64,000 nucleotides of DNA from NCBI RefSeq assembly GCF_021347895.1, contig NC_067122.1, forward strand, positions 35,000,215 through 35,064,214. The letters are read 5' to 3'. The notes under the pieces are model-generated. The model was not told where the DNA came from, searched no databases, and saw only the letters and a program-made list of their open reading frames with translations. This document shows, piece by piece, positions 37,315-48,126 of the stretch (its first letter is position 1; every line of letters starts with the position of its first letter). The DNA is from Acanthochromis polyacanthus (lineage: Eukaryota > Chordata > Actinopteri > Pomacentridae). The translations under genes and the position numbers were made by a program.

Positions 37315-38926
37315 CAGGTAAAAGTCAGAAAATTAGAATATTTTCATAAACTTGATTTATTTCCGTAATTGCGAACAAAAGGTATAACTTTTACATTATA
37401 TGTAATCATTGCACGCAGACTGATGCACTTCAAATGTTTATTTATTTAATTTTGATGATCATAGGTGGCAACAAATGAAAATCCGACATTCCGTGGGTCA
37501 GAAAATTAGAATATTGTGAAATGGGTCAAGTTTGAAGACACCTGGTGCCACCCACTAACCAGCTGATTAACTCAAAACACCTGCAAAGGGCTTTAAATGG
37601 TCTCTCAGTCCAGTTCTGAAGCTTACACAAACATGGGGAAGACTTCAGATTTGACAGCTGTCCAAAAGGCAACCATTGACACATTGCACAAGGAGGGCAA
37701 GACTCAAAAGGTTATTGCTGAAAAGGTTGGCTGTTCTCAAAGCTCTGTGTCCAAACACATTAATGGAGAGGCAAAGGGTAGGAAAAACTGTGGTAGGAAA
37801 AAGTGTACAAGCGACAGGGATCACCGCGCCCTGGTGAAGATTGTGAAAAAAAACCCATTCAAAAATGTGGGGGAGATTCACAAGGACTGGACTGCTGCAG
37901 GAGTCAGTGCTTCAAAATCCACCACCAAGAGACGCATGAAAGACATGGGTTTCAACTGCCGCATACCTCGTGTCAAGCCTCTTTTGAACAAGAAACAGCG
38001 CGCAAAGCGTCTCACCTGGGCTAAGGAAAAAAAGAGCTGGACTGCAGCTGAGTGGTCCAAAGTTATGTTTTCTGATGAAAGCAAATTTTGCATTGCCTTT
38101 GGAAATCGAGGTCCCAGAGTCTGGAGGAGGACAGGAGAGGCACAGGATCCACGTTGCCTGAAGTCTAGTGTGAAGTTTCCACCATCAGTGATGGTTTGGG
38201 GTGCCATGTCATCTGCTGGTGTCGGTCCACTCTGTTTCCTGAGATCCAAGGTCAACGCAGCCGTCTACCAGCAAGTTTTAGAGCACTTCATGCTTCCTGC
38301 TGCTGACCTGCTTTATGGAGGTGGGGATTTTATGTTCCAACAGGACTTGGCGCCTGCACACAGTGCCAAATCTACCAGTGCCTGGTTTAAGGACCATGAT
38401 ATTTCTGTACTCAATTGGCCAGCCAACTCGCCCGACCTTAGCCCCATCGAAAATCTGTGGGGTATTGTTAAGAGGAAGATGCAGAATGCCAGACCCAAAA
38501 ATGCAGAAGAGCTGAAGGCCACTATCAAAGCAACCTGGGCTCTCATAACACCTGAGCAGTGCCAGAAACTGATCGACTCCATGCCACGCCGCATTAATGC
38601 AGTCATTGAGGCAAAAGGAGCTCCAACCAAGTATTGAGTACTGTACATGCTCATATTTTTCACGTTCATACTTTTCAGTTGGCCAACATTTCTACAAATC
38701 CTGTTTTTGTATTGGCCTCAGGTAATATTCTAATTTTCTGACCCACGGAATGTCGGATTTTCATTTGTTGCCACCTATGATCATCAAAATTAAATAAATA
38801 AACATTTGAAGTGCATCAGTCTGCGTGCAATGATTACATATAATGTAAAAGTTATACCTTTTGTTCGCAATTACGGAAATAAATCAAGTTTATGAAAATA
38901 TTCTAATTTTCTGGCTTTTACCTGTA
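37313..38926 (+). mobile_element. Tc1-like transposon, second family, structurally complete
   Basis: The element 37315-38924 is flanked by TA at 37313-37314 and 38925-38926. Its terminal inverted repeats are about 200 bp (37315-37516 and 38724-38924), beginning CAGGTAAAAGTCAGAAAATT. Each holds an outer and an inner GTCAGAAAATTAGAATATT, the IR/DR arrangement. It lies inside an exon of the host locus. Precise removal with one TA left would restore TGT-ATA-GAT-GGG in the surrounding frame. Intact ends and an intact transposase mark it as young. Confidence 0.95.
37633..38637 (+). CDS. Tc1 transposase, second family, intact
   Basis: The transposase is 334 residues from the ATG at 37633, the usual Tc1 length. 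An in-frame ATG 12 codons upstream is less likely, because MGKTSDLTAVQKATI is the expected family start. Residues 1-110 hold two helix-turn-helix regions with a basic GRKNCGRKK linker. The catalytic triad is Asp148 (FSDESKF), Asp238 (FQQDLAPAH) and Glu273 (SPDLSPIENLW), spaced as DD34E. There are no stops or frameshifts. It would catalyse cut-and-paste transposition into TA in the nucleus. Activity is inferred from the intact frame and ends, not shown. Confidence 0.95.
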   Translation: MGKTSDLTAVQKATIDTLHKEGKTQKVIAEKVGCSQSSVSKHINGEAKGRKNCGRKKCTSDRDHRALVKIVKKNPFKNVGEIHKDWTAAGVSASKSTTKRRMKDMGFNCRIPRVKPLLNKKQRAKRLTWAKEKKSWTAAEWSKVMFSDESKFCIAFGNRGPRVWRRTGEAQDPRCLKSSVKFPPSVMVWGAMSSAGVGPLCFLRSKVNAAVYQQVLEHFMLPAADLLYGGGDFMFQQDLAPAHSAKSTSAWFKDHDISVLNWPANSPDLSPIENLWGIVKRKMQNARPKNAEELKATIKATWALITPEQCQKLIDSMPRRINAVIEAKGAPTKY

Positions 38927-40558
38927 GATGGGCAGTACTTCAATGAAAACTCTCTTCTTGCAAAGGATGAGTTCACATTTGCTCTTGGCCTTTACATTGA
39001 CAACTTTGAAGTAGCCAATCCTCTTGGAACATCAAAGCTTAAACATAAAATGTGTGCAGTGTACTGGGTCATTGCAAACATACCAACAAAATATAGGTCT
39101 ACCCTCAACTCAATCCAACTTGCTTTCCTATGCAATACTTCTACAGTCAAAGAGTGCGGTTCTGCAAAGGTTCTGCAACCTCTTATCTATGATCTCAAGT
39201 TATTGGAGCAAAATGGTGTTTACCTGGAGCAATTAGGTGCAAGTGTGAAAGGCACTGTCTTGTATGTTGCTGCTGATAACCTTGGTGCCCACTCCCTTGC
39301 AGGATTCCTGGAGAGCTTCAGTGTTGACAAGTTCTGCAGATTCTGTTTGGCAAGCAGTAAGGGCACTCAACAACAAGAGGTACGTTCTGGATTCTTTCAG
39401 CTCAGAGACAGAGACTTGCATGATCGGCAGGTGCATGAGGTGACAGAGGACCCAGGATTGAGTCAGACTTACGGTGTGAAGAGGGCATGTCCTTTAACTG
39501 AGAATCTCAAACACTTTCATGCTGTCACAGGTTACCCTCCTGACATCTTACATGACATCTTGGAAGGCATTGTTCCAACTGAGTTCTCCCTGTGCCTTAC
39601 AGAGCTGATAGGTAAAACGTTTTTCACACTAGATAATCTGAATCAGGCCATCAAGTACTTCAACTACACATTCACTGACAAAACAGGCCAACCTCAGATT
39701 ATTGGAAAGGGATTTTCCACAAAAAGCACCATTGGTGGAAATGCCCATGAGAATTGGTGTCTCATAAGGCTCCTTCCTTTTCTTATCGGTCACTGTGTCC
39801 CTGAGGGTGACAACACGTGGGAAATTCTCATGCTTCTTAAAGACATTGTTGAACTAGCTGTGGCACCAAGGCATACTGAAGAGACACTGCATTTCCTGGA
39901 CTGTAAGATAGCAGAGTATAGACAGCTGCTGCAGGCAACGTTTCCACATTTTCGTTTACGGCCAAAGCATCACTACCTGGAACATTACCCTCACCTTGTA
40001 AGGAAATTTGGTCCGCTGTCAGAGGTTTGGACGATGCGCTACGAGGGCAAGCATAAGTTATTTAAAAAGGCAATTCACACTGCACAATATTTCAAAAATG
40101 TTGCCATGACACTTGCTACAAAACATCTAAAAGCAGCCAGTTACCATCTTGACTGTAGCTCATTTTTCAGACCATCAGTTGAGATGACAAAGGTTACCCC
40201 AGTTTTGATTGCCTCTTTCCCTTTGAATGTTCAGAGAGCAATCCCTCAAAATGTTTCAAAGGCAGGATCAATTCTTGAAGCCTCAACCGTTTGTGTAGAC
40301 GGAATCAAGTACCATCCCAGCATGATACTCTCTACTGGCTCATGCTCAGGACTCCCTGAATTTGCCCAGATTGAAAAAATCATTGCAGCTTACACTGAAA
40401 TTCTGTTTGTCTGCCACAAAATGACAGCATGGTATTGTGAGCATTTGAGATCTTACCAACTTCTCCATAGTGATGTCCCCTGGATGTGTGTGCTTAAGAT
40501 GTCAGAGCTGAATGATGTCCTCCCGTTATCAGCATACAGGGTGCAAGGAGAACTTATG
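38927..40558 (+). pseudogene. CACTA/KDZ-like DDE transposase domain of the split gene
   Basis: This 544-codon open part continues the exon after the Tc1. Landmarks in order are GLYIDNFEVANPLG and NIPTKYRS (first Asp region), VAADNLGAHSLAGF followed by FCRFC (second Asp plus a zinc-binding-like pair), PPDILHDILEGIVP, WCLIRLLPFLIG, RPKHHYLEHYPH and WTMRYEGKHKLFKK (a candidate catalytic Glu in RYEGKH). The DNF-NPLG, ADNLGAH-GF-CR-C and HD-LEG patterns recall the transposases of CACTA- or KDZ-type elements, but the exact family needs a profile search. The candidate acidic residues are all present. The segment ends at ATG|GTAACA, a splice donor. Confidence 0.7.
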
Positions 40559-40608
40559 GTAACATTGAAGTGATATGTTATTTGCTAAATGCCTATTTTT
40601 TTCCTCAG

Positions 40609-41591
40609 ATGGCTGTGCAACCGAGATTAACCATGAGAGTTATTGTCTCCGAGGGAGATATAAGAAAAATGACCATGCCAGCACGACCTGACACACTTGA
40701 AGATTTGATGAGCTGGCTCAAAGGCGCACTCCAAGCAAATTACAGCTTCACCTTACAATACGAAGATCCTGAATTTGACAACGCACTGTGCAACCTCACA
40801 GATCTCACCGAGCTCCCAGAGAAGCCAACCATCAAAATCATTCCGATGATTGAGCTTACACCAGTCATTGCAGAAAATGAATCATTTAGTGAAACAAATA
40901 GCCAAGCAGACACTGATATCCTGTCCAACTCTTCACTGGATAGAGGTTTACAGTGGCCAGAGGTATTTGACATTCCCAAGTTTTCTGTTGATGTGGGGTA
41001 CAGACTCCGTCAAGGTAACTTGTTGTATCTCAGAGATGGAACCCGTCTCAATGTGACAAAAGAACTTAAACATGATATCCTCGAGAAACTGGCTGAGACG
41101 TATATGCATTTACAGCATACCCAGAGAAGGAACAGTTTGAAGCTGTTGCAAAGGCCTTAGTACAAACTCACCCATGTCTGAAAGAATCAGGGCCGCCCTC
41201 TGGCTGGGATGGGGGGAAGAACAGTTTAAAGTTTAAGATGGGCAATTATAGAACTAAAATGCGCCAGCTGGGTCGAGTTGATGTCACTGTTAACAGTGGT
41301 AAACGTGGAAGATACACTACAAATACCGAGCCTCCCAACAAAAACATAAAGAAGGCAAGGAAAGGGGAAATAAATTTCCTTCCCGAATATCCAGAAGGGA
41401 TGGATGACCATGACCTTGAAGGGGCTTGCCAGATCCTGATTGATGAAATGATGAAGAGAAAGCCAAATGGACATCTCATTAAAAAGGAGATGGAAGTAAC
41501 GTTTGCTCTTCGGAGAAAAGAAGTTGTAATAGACAAGCATGCCATCAGCCAGATAATACATCGCTGGCCAGCTCTTTTCACGGAAACCCAG
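40609..41591 (+). pseudogene. first exon of the SAMD3-like C-terminal part
   Basis: After a 50-bp intron (short for fish) ending TTTTTTTCCTCAG, the frame reads MAVQPRLTMRVIVSEGDIRK and continues through a segment resembling a ubiquitin-fold or PB1-like domain (FTLQYEDPEFDNAL). A linker follows, then a conserved-looking FDIPKFSVDVGYRLRQGN. Near 41108-41113 one base seems lost: the sense continues in another frame as TAYPEKEQFEAVAKALVQTH, PCLKESG and KMGNYRTKMRQLGR, down to the splice site at CCCAG|GTTTGT. This organisation matches teleost proteins named SAMD3-like as I remember them. Their function is unknown. Confidence 0.65.
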
Positions 41592-41698
41592 GTTTGTGTG
41601 ACTATTTTGAGTGTCTACACAAATAACGATGTCTTTTTGTGCTATAAATGTAATGGTGAATAAGATTGTACAATTGTTTGCTATGCTTTGTGTTTCAG

Positions 41699-42626
41699 GT
41701 TTGTTGTGAGTTCAACAAAGTGGTGGGGAAAAATCTCAGGGAGAACTTCTGTGATGCACTTGACCATTTCTCCCCAAGTCTGATGGACATCTTCAGGAAG
41801 AAGGGCCTCACTGGCCAGCTGTTGGCTGAGCTTTTGCGTCAGACAAAGGTGCATTGACCTCTCCTCTCCTCCTCCCTTTTCTTACTTCTTTTCTCCTCTT
41901 CCCTTTCCTCTCCATTCTCAAATCATCATTCTCATTTCCTCTAGTCTCCTGATCTCTCGCCTTGTTTTCCTCTTCTATCCCTCAACCTTCTTCTCTCTGC
42001 CTTTCCTTTCATGCGATGTTACAAAGCTGTTTTCTCTGTGCCCACTATCCTCCAGACCACTGAACCAACCGACATCAGGTGCCTTTGTCTTCGAGGACTG
42101 CCAGTCATCTTGGGGGAGGATCCATCAGCTTTCTTCAAGACTTCCTGTGTAGGCAACTTTATTATTTGAAAATCATGCAGGTGCATGTTTTGTTTTTCAA
42201 TTGAAGCCAATAATGAAGATTTGAACTTTAACTTTATAGCCATATTTTGAATTATGATACAACATAAAGTAAACATAAACATAAAATAATGTTTCTTCCT
42301 TTTAATCTATTTTTTGCTGTTAGGATGCAACTGACGAAGACTCCTACAGTCAGACTCCAGTGGGAATCCTCTGCATTGATCAGGAAAGTCCTCAGCTCAA
42401 CCCATCCAGAGTGGGGATAATCTTGGAGGGGAGTGTGGTCATGGATGAACTGGCAAACCTACCTCAGGCCTTCTGTGTCCTTTTTGGCCTGATTTATGCC
42501 CTGCACCTGGACTACCCCAAGTGTATGAGAAATACCTTCCACTTTGTTCAGCAAGTAATGTTCAACCTGGGTAAAAGTGAGCTGGCACCCAAAATACAAA
42601 CCTTGAAAAATCATCTCTCAGTGTAA
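41699..42626 (+). pseudogene. last three exons of the SAMD3-like part
   Basis: Exons 41699-41848 (VCCEFNKVVGKNLRENFCDA...), 42056-42148 (TTEPTDIRCLCLRGLPVILG...) and 42324-42626 (DATDEDSYSQTPVGILC...) are all multiples of three, flanked by clean AG/GT sites and joined in phase 0. The last encodes RVGIILEGSVVMDELANLPQ and LFGLIYALHLDYPK before TAA at 42624-42626. The intron 41849-42055 is pyrimidine-rich. Intact splice sites argue that this part decayed only recently or is still transcribed. An AATAAA signal lies at 43309. Confidence 0.7.
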
Positions 42627-43319
42627 AACATGGTTCTGTGAAGTACTGCTTCAGATATTTGTTGTACTTTCATACAAACATTGTTGTGCAACATATTGTT
42701 TGCAGTGCATTACATTATTGCAGGAATATTTCACTTTTTTATTTTGGTTATATGAGGTATGACATCTGCAGCTGCAGATTCATCCAAGCTGTAATCAAGC
42801 ATTCAAAACTACTTTTTAATTTTTTTAACTGATTTTTTTAAATTTCTAAATATTTTTCTCATCTTCGTTGGAGCCAGGGAACATTTAAAATTCCTACTTT
42901 GTGTGTGACATTAGACACCTTTATCATTTCTATATTCACACATTTTCAGTCTCTCAGAAAGAAGCAGATGCTTGTAGTTGCCAATTGTCTTCTGACAATG
43001 TTCATTTTCAAATATTTTTCTGTGTTGAAGTGAGTAATTGTTAAACGTTCATTGGGGCCAAAAACAGAGATGTTACAAGGTGCTACAAAAAGGTTTTCTC
43101 TACAAAACACAATGTTCAATAGACTGTGAGCCTTTGCACTGTATTTATTTATGTATTTATTTTATTTCTCATTAGTAATTTTATTGGAGATTTTTGTGTG
43201 TGTTGTTTTATTTTTACATTTCTATTAGTTTTTTTAATGGAGATTTATTTAACTGTTTATTTAACTTTTAATAAGTGCATTGTAAACAGTGATTTAACTA
43301 AGTTCTAAAATAAAATAGA

Positions 43320-43622
43320 AAAAGAATATACGTCTGTTTTGCTTTACTTCAACTTAAGATGCTGAGTGGGGTAAACAGGTTAAACAATTGATATTACAAA
43401 TGATTTTGAGTAAAATAAACGTTGTATTTAGTGCATTGAACTTAAGTAGAATAAGTAAAATAAATAAGAATAATTAAGTTAGGTCAACTTGGAACCTAGT
43501 GGATTGAACTTAACAATTTTTGTTAAATGCACTCAAGTTTTCTTTACACATTACTTAATTATTTTAACGTAACAGGTTTCCTTAACATTTTTAAGTAGAT
43601 TCCACTTATCTGGGCTTACAGT
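43320..43622. repeat. AT-rich MITE-like repeat 3' of the split gene
   Basis: The segment ends CTGGGCTTACAGTG and is filled with TTAAGT/ACTTAA-type words (GAACTTAAGTAGAATAAGTA, GGATTGAACTTAACAA). I remember this pattern from a common fish MITE whose ends read CACTGTA. The left edge is uncertain. Confidence 0.4.
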
Positions 43623-44051
43623 GTTTGTACATAAAGCAGCTGCAAACACCCTAAGAATCCGTTATAGCATCTTTCAGCAAATTTACTCATATTTGTTAAG
43701 TCAATCTTTCTCTGCAGTGTGTAAGACTACTAGTTGGTGCAGTTTTTTTCCCGTGTATGTTGCACTTTGCTGGTCTATTCTAATGACAGGTGTGGCTCAT
43801 TCATCTGACTTATAATTACCATCAAAAGCAGCAAGACTTGGAGACTATGCTTATGACTGCTGTTGCCTAAAATGCAGTTAGTTCCCATAAGGTCACCTAA
43901 ACAGCTCCATCCTCAGAAGCATGGACTCTTAGTAACTCCCAAAGAGGTGTCTAATAGCATCACTTTGATGCACAGCGTGGGTTAGGAGATACTCATTTTC
44001 CATTGGATTTGGGTCACTTTTGACCCATGTTGCGCATCAAACGGTTAATAC

Positions 44052-44349
44052 CTGTTGGCCACTTCATAGTTTGCTCATCTTTGGACCACTGCTGGCAGGA
44101 ACTAAAGCTGAATCCTTGCTGTTTCAGATACTGCAACTCATCTGTGACCAGGATTGTTTGATCCTTGTCAAAGTTTTTCAGGACTTTGTACATGCCCATT
44201 TCTCTTGCATTCAGTAGGAAACTAGAAGAACTGGTAGACAAAGGAACTTGAAAAAGTTCTTCTTTAAGCTTCACTGTCCCTTTATCGAAGAAGATCACAT
44301 CTTGACCCTCTAGAGTCTCCTCAACAGCATGCATGACCTCATCATCACA
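44052..44349 (-). CDS. possible minus-strand exon of an unrecognised gene
   Basis: The segment starts after CCATTTTCAG on the minus strand and ends at CCAACAG|GTATTA. It is open throughout, encoding HAVEETLEGQDVIFFDKGTV and then MYKVLKNFDKDQTILVTDEL. Upstream on the same strand, 44853-44770 (MEDTLPVNNTEKLKAAT, ending AGAG|GTCAGT) and 44636-44445 (YTDEPVDCHQYLKMFLASPG) also look exon-like, but I could not join all three in one frame. The protein is not recognised. Its composition is more protein-like than most random frames here. Confidence 0.3.
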
Positions 44350-45070
44350 CTGAAAATGGTGACAAAACAGGTGGTCAGGCTGAATGGTTCATGGAGCAAC
44401 AGTTCAAAGCTACATTTTTGCTTCTCCCACCTGTGCTGTTCCGCTCACCTACGAACTATAAAAAGGGTGTCAACTGCAAAGAAACAATGACAAGCATTTG
44501 AGTTTTTGATGGACAGTAGTGTAAGGCTTTCCAGTATACAGCTATGCCCCAAAATGATAGTTACACCCACGTGTCCGGGTGAGGCCAAGAACATTTTCAA
44601 GTATTGGTGACAATCAACAGGCTCATCAGTGTACACCAGAAACTTCAGCCATGAGTTTGGTGTAATGGAAGTGTGTTAGACAGGTCTGTAGAGTTGTGAG
44701 CAGTGCACAAGTGTCACTAAAGCATTCAGTCTGTTCAGTCCACAGAAACACTGACCTCTGTTTGACATCTCTGTCGTCTGAACAGCTGTCTGTCTGTCTG
44801 GCTGTTGCTGCTTTCAGCTTCTCTGTGTTGTTGACAGGCAAAGTGTCTTCCATAAGTTGACTGACAGCACAAATTTACCGGATAAAAATAGTTTCATATC
44901 GGCTCAGCAGGAAGAAACTAGCAGTATGTGTTATGATGTATTGGACCTCCTGCCCTTTGAATTGGAAGGGGGCAGTTTGCTGACAGTGAATACCACACAG
45001 TGATACTAAATCACTCATTAACCGGTCACTACAGATATCATTAATAAGTTAACCCGTTAAAGTACGCCGG

Positions 45071-46792
45071 TGTTCAAGATTAACTGGTGATCCGATCAAC
45101 TGGTGATATTCAGTGAGGAAGACAGCTGTTACAACGGCAATACATAGCATAGGTGACTGTGTTGATGCCTGTTCAAAACACACAAATGTCAATAAACTGT
45201 TCCAAAATGTTCTTGTTGCAGCTTTAACATTGTTGTTATTGCTCTGTTTGGACTCACGGGTGTTCAGTCTACCAGTAAAATACTCGGTTTAATGAGGACT
45301 TCCGCCTAACAGAGAGGAAACATCGCTTCGCTGCGGTAGAGCGTGACAATCTCCACCAGATTAACTGGTGACAGTCTGTGGCCTCAGTCCGACGGTCAGA
45401 CAGAAACAGCAAGAGAAGTTCTAATACCGTTTCCAAAGCTTACTACGATAAACCAGTCGGACCTGAGTTGTTCTACTTTTTAACAGATTTTAAGTAAAAC
45501 AATGACATCATATAAACCATCTGACCGCATTCTAACCAGAGGTTTCACATTCCAACCTTCAGAACGTCGATATCCTTCATCTATTTTCCCCCGTTATTCA
45601 GGATTTATTTATTTTACTGGGGCATTGCAAGTTATAATCAACATTGTATTCTATAGAATCAATGCATTGTGACTTTATGGAACACAAAATTAAAGGTATT
45701 TTTACTTCTAAAGACCTAGAACAATAATATAGACGAGGATCTTTATTCTACAAAACCTTAACGAGCCCACCGTTTAACTATATAGCTAGCTGCTGTTTCA
45801 AACAAGATCTCACAACTCAAGACGTGAAACAATAAAATAAGAATGAATAAAAACAGACCAAATAAGATCATCTTGCTGAATTGTTCTACCATAAGTTCCA
45901 TCTGCAGATTCCCTCTCAGACTAAAAACTGCCTCTTCACTGAACACCTTTACTCTTATATATACTTATGACTACCAATAGCTGTGAATACCCCCATTTTA
46001 TTAGCTTTATTTGACAGGTAAATAGAGAGACGGACGGAAAAGTAGGGAGAAAACCTACAGCAGGAAGCCGTGAGCTGGAGTTGAACCCGAGCCACTGCAT
46101 CGGGTTTATAGATCTTTTGTTGAGTCAGCTGAGCTAACGTCCCAGTGTATGTGATATACTGAAAGGAATCGGTGTCTTTTCTCAATGACATGTCAGTTTA
46201 GAGTAGTATGACACAACAAAGTTCTGCTGCTGGTTTGAACATGAATGTCCTGTGAATTTTGCTAAACTGCTGCATTTCAAATCAAATACGTTAAATACTG
46301 CTGGGCTGTTAAAGTAAAATTTTGACGTTTGTGTTATTTAAATAAGACAGTGTAGCTACAATGTGATCTAAACCTGCCAATACTGTACCAATATATTGAT
46401 GTTATACTGCAACACTTCGGCATTCTGTTATCACACAGCTTGGTGAACTTCTTGTTAAATAATGTGCACATCGTGTCTTGGTCTCCTGTCTGCTGCTTTA
46501 ACAGGTTTTGACAGTGATCACAGCTCCACTAGTTCCAACCGCGGTTACGTAGTTTTCTTTCTTGTTGCCTGACAGCGCATGACTCTTACGATGAGAATGC
46601 GACTTATTTCCAGATATTTTGTCAGGACCAAAATGAATAAAACAGCAGAAATCTCATTTTTAGGAGCGAAGTTGTTCCATTGTTTATTTCCTGGTTAGTC
46701 GGTAAGGGGTCCTGAAAAGCCACGCCTACGAAACATCTGTCTCAGAAACGCTGGAATCGCCAGTTGATCGGATCACCAGTTAATCTAGAACA
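45071..46792. mobile_element. 1.7-kb TIR element flanked by CCGG
   Basis: The left end TGTTCAAGATTAACTGG continues TGATCCGATCAACTGGTGAT. It is inverted at 46760-46792, which ends TTAATCTAGAACA. CCGG stands directly outside both ends (45067-45070 and 46793-46796). Extra ATTAACTGGTGA copies lie at about 45361 and within the ends. No transposase was found inside. Ends beginning TG and finishing CA with a 4-bp CCGG duplication fit Ginger-type elements as I remember them. Confidence 0.6.
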
Positions 46793-46902
46793 CCGGCCCG
46801 CGGGCGGGCCGTTTTGATATCGGTATACGCTTTTTTTTTAAATAGAAGGACACTGCAAACACGATTATTCAAACACTATACACACATAGAAAGCTGAGAT
46901 TC

Positions 46903-46953
46903 TCATGAATCCGCCGGTATAAACCACTTTCAGATGTGATTACCACAGCGGGT
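46903..46953. repeat. 51-bp scrap of the foldback element
   Basis: TCATGAATCCGCCGGTATAA onward is identical to 19328-19378, part of the arm of the element at 18964-19482. The match stops abruptly on both sides. Confidence 0.9.
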
Positions 46954-48126
46954 AATATAAACACATTTGTCCAACAAACAACAAGTCACGTAAACGTGCA
47001 CAGCTCACCTGTCGACGCAGTTTGGACGCTCGTTTCTGGTCATAAAAGAAGATAATCCACAAAAACCGGCCAGAACCCAAGCTTAGCCATCCAGAGGAAA
47101 CAATCCAGTATAATACTTTGGCCAAAACATGTCTCGAAATAAGTAAAAAATCCAGAAAACGATCGGCTCCGTGCGCGTGGTGGCGCTGTGCGTTTCATAT
47201 TCAGTGCATTTTTCTGTTATAAGTTTATCAAACACGCTCGTATTTTCTTTGTTCGGGACTCAAAATGGATACTGGAGGCTTCTCTTCCGCTTCAAACCGA
47301 ACTTCAACCAATCAGGTGACTCGTTTCCGCCTACTTTGGCGATATAGCCAACCATGGCCGAATCTGACAGATATGGATTACATCACTTGATTGACTTATT
47401 TCTCAGCAAATCACGTCGGAGGAAACGTTAGATTGACAGGCCTGGTAGCCAATGAGCTTGCTGAATGGCTTGAATATAAATCCCGCCTCTGCCAGCGGCT
47501 TTATATGATATTTCATTCGTGAGCTCCGGGCTCCACCTGCTGTTTCTCTGTATTCCTCTCAATCTGTGTGTGTGATCGACACTGAAGCCTATCTGAAGTG
47601 ATTTTTTGAGTTCTTTATGAGTTTTTGGAGTGAAAATAATGTGAAAATGATGTGAAAATGAAGTTATACCATTGTGTACAGGGTGTGTACAGTGTATATA
47701 GAGGCTGTCCAACATTGAACAGGGGCGGGGCATATCAGTACAAATACATGTGTGAAACACTCATTTCTTGTAGTATTGCTCTGAAATTTTGACCTGAACT
47801 ATGTAAGACCCCAGGCTTTTGCAATATTGTGTTTTCAAGCTCTTACAGTGCTGCCACACTGATTTTCAGGTGTTTTATTAGGGAAAAAATGTAGGCGAGA
47901 AAAAAATTCATCCTAATTCAGTGTGTGCCAACATGAAATACTCTGTGCCAGTAGCACCTAGAGTAATTCTGACTGCACTGGGTGAAAATTCAGGTTGTCA
48001 GCTTTCAAATGAGATCCCAACCATGCATGTACTCCAAACAGTTCAAGAACAGCATTCAGTTTACTTTCTGTACATCTCAGTAGAAATTTCGGGCGGGCGG
48101 AAATTGCCTGGACTTTAAAAGGTTAA

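Larger units (their letters stand above)
34443..42626 (+). pseudogene. zinc-finger / CACTA-KDZ-like transposase / SAMD3-like multi-exon gene, interrupted
   Basis: Proposed exons are: to 34450, 36287-40558 (minus the Tc1 at 37315-38926), 40609-41591, 41699-41848, 42056-42148 and 42324-42626. All coding junctions from 40558 on are phase 0 with GT/AG. Exon 1 ends ATGTGGAT and exon 2 begins G, so a start codon lies at 34443 and another is formed at the junction. The N-terminus has four C2H2-like fingers, then an acidic, coiled-coil-like part, then the transposase-like domain, then the SAMD3-like C-terminus. Damage seen: the Tc1 insertion, about one extra base near 37130-37146 and about one missing base near 41108-41113. 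Otherwise no stops interrupt about 1,300 codons, so the damage is recent or partly sequencing error. Fusion of the two halves into one transcript is inferred. Confidence 0.7.
45049..48126. mobile_element. TTAA-flanked element, probably piggyBac-like, with nested insertion
   Basis: TTAA at 45049-45052 is followed by CCCGTTAAAGTACG. At the other end, the reverse complement of 48106-48122 reads CCTTTTAAAGTCCAGG, next to TTAA at 48123-48126. Eleven of 13 end bases agree, and inward on both sides lie GGGCGGGC-type words. That fits a piggyBac-type element with decayed ends. No transposase is recognisable. The element contains the CCGG-flanked insertion 45071-46792 and a scrap of the foldback repeat. 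The pairing of the two ends is inference. Confidence 0.45.
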
